A DNA stretch of 23,650 nucleotides from Alphaproteobacteria bacterium HGW-Alphaproteobacteria-13 (GTDB taxonomy: Bacteria; Pseudomonadota; Alphaproteobacteria; Sphingomonadales; Sphingomonadaceae). The DNA is taken from NCBI GenBank assembly GCA_002842935.1, contig PHEM01000043.1, forward strand, positions 1 through 23,650. The letters run 5' to 3'. Below the pieces are notes generated by a model that made no database searches, was not told where the DNA came from, and saw nothing but the letters and a program-made list of their open reading frames with translations. Positions 14,711 through 21,551 of the stretch are shown here, piece by piece. Both the position numbers and the translations under genes were made by a program. Each line of letters opens with the position of its first letter. Positions within the stretch are counted from its first letter, which is position 1.

Positions 14711-16675
14711 ATGCGGTTCATGGGATCGATCAGGATGGCGGCCGTGCTGGTGCTGGGGGCGCTGGCGGGTTCCGCCGCCTCGGCCCCGCCGCCGCCCGCC
14801 CCGTCCGCCGAGCGGACGGACGCGGCGCCCCCGGCGCGGGCGTTGACGAAGGCCGATGTCGACGCATGGCTCGATGGTTTCATGCCCTTTGCGCTCGAAC
14901 GCGGAAACGCCGCGGGGGCTGTCGTCATCGTGGTCAAGGACGGAAAGCCGCTCACCGAGCGGGGATTCGGCTTTGCCGATATCGCGCGGCGGCGTCCGGT
15001 CGATCCCGAAACCACGCTGTTCAAGCAGGCGTCGGTTTCGAAGACGATCACCTGGACCGCCGTCATGCAGATGGTCGAGGCGGGCCGGATCGAACTCGAC
15101 AAGGATATCAACGCCTATCTTGATTTCCGGATTCCGGCCTATGACGGCAAGCCGGTGACGATGCGCAACCTGATGACGCACACGGCGGGTTTCGACGAAG
15201 TCCAGCGCGGCCTGAACAGCTATGACATAAAGGATATTCCCACGCTCGCGGCGGCGATGAAGCGGCAGGTGCCGCCCCGCATCTATGCCCCCGGCACCAC
15301 GCCCGCCTATTCCAACTATGGCACGGCGCTTGCCGGCTATATCGTCGAGCGCGTCTCCGGTCTGCCCTTCGACGATTATGTCGAGCAGCGGATATTCGCG
15401 CCCGCCGGCATGACGCGATCGACGATGCGCGCGCGCCTGCCCGCGCGGCTCGAGCCGCTGCTGGCGAACGGCTATGTCCTGGGTTCCGGCCAGCCGGGGC
15501 GGCCCGAACTCAACAGCTTCGCGCCCGCGGGCGGCCTGGCCGCACCGGGCGCCGACATCGGCCGCTTCATGATCGCGCACCTCGATGATGGCGGGCCGCT
15601 GCTGAAGCCCGGGACGGCGCATCTGATGCACGACAGCATCACGCGGGCGATCCCGCCGCTCAACGGCATGGCGCTCGGTTTCTACGAACAGAATATCAAC
15701 GGGCGCAGGGTGTTGTCGCACGCGGGCGATTCGATCGTCTTTCACAGCCAGCTGTGGATGTTTCCGAAAGAGAAAGTCGGCCTCTATGTGTCGATGAACG
15801 CCGCGGGCACGGACAAGCTGTCGGCCGCGATCCGCAGCCATTTGTTCGAGGCTTTCGCCGACCGCTATTTTCCGGGCGAGCAGCGCGACGGGCGTGTCGA
15901 CGCCGCGACGGCGCGCGCCCATGCGCGGATGATGGTCGGAACCTATAACAAGACCCGGCGGCTGGAGACGAGCTTCCTGAAGGCGGCGGAACTCGGCGGT
16001 CAGTATAAGGTCGCGCTCGACGCCGACGGTGGGCTTCTGTTCAAGGCGGCGGCGGACCTTGGCGGCGCACCGCGCAAATGGGTCGAGATCGCGCCCTTCG
16101 TCTGGCGCGACGCGGGCGGCAAGATGCGGCTGGCCGCGAAGGTGGAGAATGGCCGCGTCGTCCGTTTCGGCATCGACAGCTCTTCGCCCTTCATGCTTTT
16201 CGAACCCGTTCCCTGGTACAGCTCGAGCGCCTGGCTGACGCCCGCGCTGCTGGCGAGCCTGGGCGCCTTGCTGCTGACGGCGCTGTCATGGCCGGTCGTC
16301 GCGCTCGTCCGGCGCCGTTATGCGGTGCATCCGGCGCGCAGCGCCGCCGAATGGCGGGCCTATCGCCTGACGCGCGCGCTGGCCGGGCTGGCGGTGGCGG
16401 TCATGGTCGCATGGCCGGTTTTCGCATCGGCGCTGCTGTCCGATTTTTCGTCGATGAACGGAGAACTCGATGCAAGCCTGATTGCGCTGCGGATCGCAAC
16501 GCCCCTGATTCTCGCCGCGTTGCTGGCGGCGGCGGCATGGAATTTCCGGCTGGTCTGGAAGGGCGCGCCGGGCCGATTCGCCCGCTTCTGGGCCGCGGTG
16601 CTGATCCTCAGCGCGGTCGTGCTGCTGTGGGTCGCGATCGTCTTCCATCTCATCGGCTTCGGCACGCGCTTTTGA
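14711..16675 (+). CDS. Beta-lactamase-fold serine hydrolase (S12 type) with C-terminal membrane domain, paralog 1
   Basis: A 654-residue protein with an N-terminal export signal (hydrophobic stretch ending near GSAASA, residue 24) and a proline/alanine-rich linker. The S12 catalytic domain has SVSK (Ser108, Lys111) as the Ser-x-x-Lys pair, YSN (Tyr200, Asn202) as the second motif, and an HAG triplet near the end as the third. After a beta-rich region, four hydrophobic helices follow (roughly 510-535, 555-580, 592-615, 625-650), so the hydrolase domain should face the periplasm, anchored in the inner membrane. S12 enzymes include D-Ala-D-Ala carboxypeptidases, D-aminopeptidases and esterases; the neighbours favour a peptide or D-amino-acid substrate, but this is inference. 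It is strongly similar to the gene at 21552-23492. From 14520 to 14710 the region holds a terminator, a TTGACA at 14599 without a good -10, and an A-rich stretch. Confidence 0.9.
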   Translation: MRFMGSIRMAAVLVLGALAGSAASAPPPPAPSAERTDAAPPARALTKADVDAWLDGFMPFALERGNAAGAVVIVVKDGKPLTERGFGFADIARRRPVDPETTLFKQASVSKTITWTAVMQMVEAGRIELDKDINAYLDFRIPAYDGKPVTMRNLMTHTAGFDEVQRGLNSYDIKDIPTLAAAMKRQVPPRIYAPGTTPAYSNYGTALAGYIVERVSGLPFDDYVEQRIFAPAGMTRSTMRARLPARLEPLLANGYVLGSGQPGRPELNSFAPAGGLAAPGADIGRFMIAHLDDGGPLLKPGTAHLMHDSITRAIPPLNGMALGFYEQNINGRRVLSHAGDSIVFHSQLWMFPKEKVGLYVSMNAAGTDKLSAAIRSHLFEAFADRYFPGEQRDGRVDAATARAHARMMVGTYNKTRRLETSFLKAAELGGQYKVALDADGGLLFKAAADLGGAPRKWVEIAPFVWRDAGGKMRLAAKVENGRVVRFGIDSSSPFMLFEPVPWYSSSAWLTPALLASLGALLLTALSWPVVALVRRRYAVHPARSAAEWRAYRLTRALAGLAVAVMVAWPVFASALLSDFSSMNGELDASLIALRIATPLILAALLAAAAWNFRLVWKGAPGRFARFWAAVLILSAVVLLWVAIVFHLIGFGTRF

Positions 16676-16701
16676 TCAGGCGCGGTGTCTGTCGAATATT
16701 G

Positions 16702-16730
16702 TTGAATTTTCAAAAACGGAAAATTATGGT
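16702..16730 (+). promoter_or_regulatory. Candidate promoter of the DUF1611 operon
   Basis: TTGAAT (16702-16707) and TATGGT (16725-16730) are 17 bp apart, a fair -35/-10 pair. Almost the whole element lies inside the 35-bp shared motif, so a protein bound to the motif would cover the promoter and act as a repressor. A small inverted repeat, AAGGA-N6-TCCTT (16757-16772), lies in the presumed leader. Confidence 0.35.
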
Positions 16731-16739
16731 CCATTCAGG
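16705..16739. promoter_or_regulatory. Shared 35-bp motif, copy 2, upstream of the DUF1611 operon
   Basis: AATTTTCA-N8-AAATT-N-TGG-N-CC-N2-TCAGG, the same pattern and orientation relative to the rightward gene as at 13706-13740. It also holds an internal inverted repeat AATTTTC-N7-GAAAATT (16705-16725). It lies in the 131-bp gap between the first serine hydrolase and the DUF1611 gene. A candidate operator for the XRE-cupin regulator encoded at 13854-14519. Confidence 0.5.
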
Positions 16740-16806
16740 CGTATATGTGGTGCAATAAGGATCATTGTCCTTGTATGCGGTGTATGATTCTTGCAGGGTG
16801 AACCAG

Positions 16807-17853
16807 GTGAATATTCAGACTTCTCTCGATGCCGGCACGGGATCGCTCAGCCTGCCGCAGCCCTATCTGCTGTTCCTGGGCGATACGACCGAGCGCGGCT
16901 ATGCCAAGACGGCGTTCGGGCTGCGCGATTGGGCGCCCGAGAAATGCATCGGCGAATATGCCCTTCCCGGCGCGACCGTCAGCGCGGGTCTCGACACGCT
17001 TACGCCGGCGCAGGCGCGCGCGCGCGGCGCGCGATCGCTGCTGATCGGCGTCGCGAACAGCGGCGGCGTCATTCCCGAAAGCTGGCTTCCCGCGCTGACC
17101 GAGGGGCTGGAGGCCGGGCTGGATATCGTCAGCGGCATGCACATGCGCCTTGCCGACCTGCCCGGACTAGCCGACCGGGCGGCGCGGCTGGGTCGGCAAT
17201 TGATCGACGTGCGCTGCGCGCCGCGCGGATTGTCGGTCGGCACGGGGCGCAAGCGTTCGGGCAAGCGCCTGCTCGCGGTCGGGACCGATTGCGCGCTGGG
17301 CAAGAAATATACCGCGCTGGCGATCGTCCGCGCCTTTGCCGAGCGGGGCATCGACGCCGATTTCCGGGCCACCGGCCAGACCGGCATCATGATCGCGGGC
17401 GGCGGAATGCCGATGGACGCCGTGGTTTCCGACTTCGAGGCGGGCGCGGCGGAGGCGCTGAGTCCCGACGCGGCGCCGGATCATTGGGACGTGATCGAGG
17501 GGCAGGGATCGCTTTTCCATCCCGCCTATGCGGCGGTGTCGCTGGGGCTGCTCCACGGCAGCCAGCCCGATGTCATCATCGTCTGCCTCCAGCCCGGCCG
17601 TACCGAAATCCTGGGCCACGCGGGCTATGGCCTACCGAGCGTCGAGGAGGCGATGGAACTCAATCTGCGGCTGGGCGCGCGGACCAATCCGGCGATCCGC
17701 TGCGCGGGCATGTCCTTCAATACGGCGCATATGGACGCGGCGGAAGCGGCGGCGCTGATGAAGGCCGAAAGCATCCGCCTTGGCATGCCCGTCGCCGATC
17801 CGGTGCGGGGAGGGGACGCGCTCGACCGCCTCGTGGACGCCTGCCTTGCATGA
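16807..17853 (+). CDS. dgcN: DUF1611 family protein (DgcN-like N-acetyltransferase)
   Basis: A 348-residue cytoplasmic protein. The family hallmarks are PYLLFLGDTTERGYAKTAFGLRDW near the start, a P-loop-like GTDCALGKK at 159-167, and EGQGSLFHPAYAAVSLGLLHGSQPD in the C-terminal half. DUF1611 (PF07755) proteins of marine bacteria named DgcN have been described as N-acetyltransferases that start D-glutamate catabolism, with DgcA (an N-acetyl-D-Glu racemase/epimerase) as partner. DgcA is not in this window, so the symbol is tentative. No ATG fits. The GTG at 16807 is chosen because AGGG lies about eight bases upstream and the conserved region follows; TTG at 16765 and GTG at 16798 are alternatives. 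It is the first gene of a packed operon whose third gene is a D-aminoacylase, which fits D-amino-acid chemistry. Confidence 0.78.
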   Translation: MNIQTSLDAGTGSLSLPQPYLLFLGDTTERGYAKTAFGLRDWAPEKCIGEYALPGATVSAGLDTLTPAQARARGARSLLIGVANSGGVIPESWLPALTEGLEAGLDIVSGMHMRLADLPGLADRAARLGRQLIDVRCAPRGLSVGTGRKRSGKRLLAVGTDCALGKKYTALAIVRAFAERGIDADFRATGQTGIMIAGGGMPMDAVVSDFEAGAAEALSPDAAPDHWDVIEGQGSLFHPAYAAVSLGLLHGSQPDVIIVCLQPGRTEILGHAGYGLPSVEEAMELNLRLGARTNPAIRCAGMSFNTAHMDAAEAAALMKAESIRLGMPVADPVRGGDALDRLVDACLA

Positions 17854-18937
17854 GCGCGGGCGATGGCGGCGCGTCCTGCGCTGGCTGAAGCGCATCCTGC
17901 TCGGCCTGCTGGCGCTGCTGCTGCTCGCCCTTGTCGCCGGTGCGATCTATGAGGCGCTGGGCCGCCGCGACGCGGAAAGGACCCATCCGCCGCGCGGGCA
18001 GATGGTCGATGTCGGCGGGCGAAAGATGCACATCGATTGCCGCGGCACGGGGTCGCCGACCGTCATCTTCGAATCGGGGCTGGGAACCGGCGGGACGATC
18101 GACTGGACGCTGGTGCACGACCGCATCGCATCGTTCACGCGCGCCTGCGCCTATGACCGCGCGGGAATCATGTGGAGCGAACCCAAGGGCACGCCGCAGC
18201 GCGCCGCCGCCGTCGCCGACGATCTGCACGCCTTGCTGAAGGGCGCGGGGATCACCGACCGGCTGGTGCTCGTCGGCCATTCGATCGGCGGACCCTATAC
18301 GCGAACCTATGTCGGCAAATATGGCGACGGGGTCGCGGGGCTGGTCATGGTCGACACATCGCATCCCGATCAGGTCGCCCGGCTCGGAAAGGTTGCGAGG
18401 ACCGACGCCGATCCGCGAAAGGTCGCGTGGATCATGCACAGCGCAAAGGCGCTGGCCTGGACCGGCGCGGTGCGGTTGGCGATGGCGAAGGCCGGACAGG
18501 GAAAATTGCCCCGCGACGCCGCCGCCCGGATGGCGGCCTATGCCAGCCTGTCGGTGAACGGCGCGACGGCGGAACTCGACGGCTTCGGCGCGACGATGGA
18601 CGATGCGCGCACGGTCCGGAGTTTCGGAAACCGGCCGCTGATCGTGCTGACCGCGATGGCCCCGTTCAAGCCCGCTGAACTCAAGGGACTGGGGATAAAG
18701 GCGTCGGACGGCGCGCGGTTCAAGCAGGAATGGCGTCGGCTGGGCGCGGAGCAGGCGGCGCTTTCGACGCGCGGCCGCCAACAGGTCGTGGCCGACGCGG
18801 GCCACTATATCCAGATCGATCGCCCCGATGTCGTGATCGCCGCCGTCCGCGAGGTGGTGGACGAGGTGCGCGCCGGTGGGGACGGCTTGAACAATGGGGT
18901 CGCCGGTCAGGCGACCACCGATAGGGAGATGGAATGA
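17846..18937 (+). CDS. Alpha/beta hydrolase with N-terminal membrane anchor
   Basis: About 363 residues. A basic N-terminus (RGRWRRVLRWLKR) is followed by a hydrophobic helix (ILLGLLALLLLALVAGAIY), a signal-anchor or uncleaved signal, then an alpha/beta hydrolase domain. The nucleophile elbow is GHSIGG (Ser146) and the catalytic His is in DAGHYIQID (His320); an oxyanion-side block ESGLGTGG lies near the start of the domain. The catalytic acid cannot be placed with confidence. The start is unusual: the only nearby in-frame start is TTG at 17846, overlapping the DUF1611 stop by eight bases. An ATG at 17850 overlaps more neatly but is out of frame and stops after 12 codons. The 3' end overlaps the next gene by ATGA. 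The operon context suggests an ester or amide hydrolase of the same pathway; the substrate is unknown. Confidence 0.82.
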   Translation: MHERGRWRRVLRWLKRILLGLLALLLLALVAGAIYEALGRRDAERTHPPRGQMVDVGGRKMHIDCRGTGSPTVIFESGLGTGGTIDWTLVHDRIASFTRACAYDRAGIMWSEPKGTPQRAAAVADDLHALLKGAGITDRLVLVGHSIGGPYTRTYVGKYGDGVAGLVMVDTSHPDQVARLGKVARTDADPRKVAWIMHSAKALAWTGAVRLAMAKAGQGKLPRDAAARMAAYASLSVNGATAELDGFGATMDDARTVRSFGNRPLIVLTAMAPFKPAELKGLGIKASDGARFKQEWRRLGAEQAALSTRGRQQVVADAGHYIQIDRPDVVIAAVREVVDEVRAGGDGLNNGVAGQATTDREME

Positions 18938-20194
18938 TGAAGCGTAAGATCCTTTTCGGCGCCTTGTCGATGCTGCTCGTCGCCAATACGCCCGCGCCCG
19001 ACTATGACATCGTGATCCGGGGCGGGCGCGTCCTCGACGGCGCGGATCGAGGCGATGGGGCGCGAGGTCCGCGTGGCGATGGAAAATGGCGCTTTCGGCA
19101 TTTCCAGCGCGCTGATCTATCCGCCCAGCAGTTTCCAGACCACGTCCGACCTCGTGACGCTGGCGAAGGTCGCGGCGCAATGCGACGGTTTCTATGCGAC
19201 GCACATGCGCGACGAGGCCGAGGGCCTGGTCCAGGCGATCGAGGAAGCGATCGAGATCGGCGAGAAGGGCGGAGTCAAGGTCGAGATTTTCCATCTCAAG
19301 GCCGGCTATGCGCCCGGCTGGGGCAAGCTGATGCCGCAGGCGGTCGCGGCGATCAACGCGGCGCGCGCGCGGGGAGTCGATGTCGCGGCGGACATCTATC
19401 CCTATACCGCCGGCGGCACGGGCCTGGAGGTCATCGCGCCGAGCTGGGTGTGGGCGGACGGCATTCAGAAAGGCATCGAACGGCTCCGCGACCCCAAGCT
19501 GCGCGAACGGATGAAGAAGGAAGTCGCGGCGGGTTCGATGCCCGGCTGGTCGAACCTCGTCCACGCCTCGGGCGGCTTCGCCAATGTGCGGCTGGCGAAC
19601 GGCTTCAGCGAGAAATACCGGCCCTATCACGGCCAGAGCCTTGCCGAGATCGGCGCCGCGCTGAACCGCGATCCGGCGGACGTCGCGTGGGACATCCTGC
19701 TCGAAGGTCTCCCCAACCGCTCCGTCGCGCTTTATTTCATGATGAGCGAACAGGATATCGAGACCGCGCTGAAACAGCCGTGGACCAGCATCGGCAGCGA
19801 CGCGGCGGCGTCGGAGACATTCGGCGAGATGGACGCGCTGGGCCTGCCGCACCCGCGCGCCTATGGCACCTTTCCGCGCATCATCGCCGAATATGTGAAG
19901 CGCCGTCCGGTGCTGTCGCTGGAGGATGCGGTGCGCAAGATGACGGGCTGGCCCGCGCAGCGCATGGGTCTGTCCGACCGCGGGCTGATCCGCGACGGGA
20001 TGCGCGCCGACATCGTCGTCTTCGACCTGGACAAGCTCGACGATGTCGCGAGCTGGGACAGGCCGATGGCGCCGCCGACCGGCATCGAAACCGTGATCGT
20101 CAACGGCGTCGTCACGCTGGCGGACGGCGCCTATAGCGGCGCGAAGGCCGGCGCGGTGCTGCGCCACGAGTGCGCGGCGCGCGCGCGGCCATGA
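18934..20194 (+). pseudogene. N-acyl-D-amino-acid deacylase (D-aminoacylase), internally deleted and out of frame
   Basis: The first ~35 codons (signal peptide, then PDYDIVIRGGRVLDG, the usual start of the amidohydrolase small beta domain) run to about 19044. The frame then shifts by one and continues with RIEAMGREVRVAMENGAFGISSALIYPPSSF, which in D-aminoacylases lies about 150 residues further on. The rest is intact (YATHMRDEAEG, EIFHLKAG, IGSDAAASETFG, and the C-terminal RADIVVFDLDKL and VIVNGVV) down to the stop at 20192-20194. The missing part would hold the HxH metal pair and the metal-ligand cysteine, so activity is lost. The enzyme class hydrolyses N-acyl-D-amino acids to D-amino acids. 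The ATG overlaps the upstream stop (ATGA) and has AGGGAG before it, so translation signals are kept. The deletion is probably about 0.45 kb, estimated from the family's usual length. Confidence 0.88.
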
Positions 20195-20228
20195 CCGGGA
20201 CGCCCCAACAGAGGAAGGGAAAAGAGGC

Positions 20229-21518
20229 ATGAAGAAGAGCATCATCGCCGCGCTGGCGTCCGTCTTGGCCACCTCGCCTGCGGCCGCGCAGGAACCGCCG
20301 GTTAAAACCTATATCCATGCTGGCCGCCTGCTCGCCGATCCTGCCGGCGGCCGGGTCGAAACGGAAAAGACGATCGTCGTCGAACGCGGTCGGATCGCCG
20401 AAATCCGCGACGGCTATGTCGGCGACGGCACGGCGATCGATTTGCGCGACGCCTTCGTGATGCCCGGCTTCATCGACAGCCATGTCCATCTGACCTTCGA
20501 ATCGGGACCGACCAGCCAGATCGACGCCGTGACCAAATCGACGACCGATCAGGCGTTCGACGGCATCGTCTTTGCCGGGCGGACGGTGCGGGCCGGATTC
20601 ACCACCGTCGTCGACCTCGGCGCCGACCCGGAAGCCATCAACGCGCTGCGCGACGCGACCGCCAGCGGCAAGGTCGTCGGGCCGCGTATCGTCGCCGCCG
20701 GGGGCGTCGCCGCGCACGGCGGGCATGGCGATATCCACGGCTATCGGCAGGAGATCCTCGACCTGTTCCGCGCCCCGACGCTGTGTTCGGGCGCCGACGA
20801 TTGCGTGCGGGCCGTGCGTCTGGCGGTGCAGCAGGGCGCCGACATCATCAAGACCGCCTCGACCGGCGGCGTGATGTCGAACACCGCCGCCGGTCTGGGC
20901 CAGCAGATGAGCGATGCCGAACTGGTCGCGATCGTCGAGACCGCGCACCGGCTGGGCCGCAAGGTCGCCGCGCACGCCCACGGCACCGACGGCATCAACG
21001 CCGCGCTGCGCGCCGGGGTCGATTCGGTCGAGCATGGCACCTATCTGGACGCCGAATCGATCCGCCTGTTCAAGGCGAAGGGAAGCTATTACGTGCCGAC
21101 CTTGCTGGCCGGTGAAACCGTGTCGCAGCAGGCCGAAGCCGCCGACTGGATGCCCGACGCCGTTCGCGCCAAGGCGCGCACCGTCGGTCCGCTGATGGTC
21201 GATGCGCTGCGGCGCGCGCACCAGGGCGGCGTCCGCATCGCCTTCGGCACCGATTCGGCGGTTTCCCGCCATGGCGAAAATGCCCGCGAATTCGCGCTGA
21301 TGGTCAAGGCGGGACTGACTCCGCTCGACACGATCCGCGCCGCGACGGTGTGGGGCGCGGCGCACGTCGGGCTGGAGCGGGAGATCGGGTCGATCGCGGC
21401 GGGCAAGGCGGCCGATATCGTCGCGGTGCGCGGCGATCCGCTGGAGGATGTCCGGCGGCTCGAGACCATGCGCTTCGTGATGAAGGGCGGTGCGGTGGTC
21501 CTGCCCGCCGGTCACTGA
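20229..21518 (+). CDS. Secreted metal-dependent amidohydrolase, Xaa-Pro / Xaa-Arg dipeptidase type
   Basis: A 429-residue amidohydrolase-superfamily enzyme with a signal peptide (MKKSIIAALASVLATSPAAAQ), so likely periplasmic. The binuclear metal site is complete: HVH (His85, His87) after the PGFID strand, a candidate carboxylated Lys208 in IIKTAS, His249/His251 in AAHAHG, His269 in VEHGTY, and Asp342 in GTDS. The closest characterised relatives known to me are the Caulobacter Cc2672 / Sgx9260 group, which cleave dipeptides or N-acyl-amino acids at hydrophobic, basic or proline C-terminal residues. The side-chain preference here cannot be read off. A purine-rich ribosome-binding site (GAGGAAGGGAAAAGAGG) lies just before the ATG. 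It follows the D-aminoacylase by 34 bp and precedes the second serine hydrolase by 33 bp, in one operon. The family is sometimes confused with imidazolonepropionase. Confidence 0.9.
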   Translation: MKKSIIAALASVLATSPAAAQEPPVKTYIHAGRLLADPAGGRVETEKTIVVERGRIAEIRDGYVGDGTAIDLRDAFVMPGFIDSHVHLTFESGPTSQIDAVTKSTTDQAFDGIVFAGRTVRAGFTTVVDLGADPEAINALRDATASGKVVGPRIVAAGGVAAHGGHGDIHGYRQEILDLFRAPTLCSGADDCVRAVRLAVQQGADIIKTASTGGVMSNTAAGLGQQMSDAELVAIVETAHRLGRKVAAHAHGTDGINAALRAGVDSVEHGTYLDAESIRLFKAKGSYYVPTLLAGETVSQQAEAADWMPDAVRAKARTVGPLMVDALRRAHQGGVRIAFGTDSAVSRHGENAREFALMVKAGLTPLDTIRAATVWGAAHVGLEREIGSIAAGKAADIVAVRGDPLEDVRRLETMRFVMKGGAVVLPAGH

Positions 21519-21551
21519 GCCGGGGCGTTTTTCAGCGCGGGGGAGAGGGAT

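Noticed and set aside
17717..20272. An 851-codon minus-strand open frame across the hydrolase and D-aminoacylase genes
   Set aside because: The product is a low-complexity Arg/Asp/Ala-rich shadow of recognisable plus-strand genes. It crosses several real gene boundaries and has no ribosome-binding site or domain.
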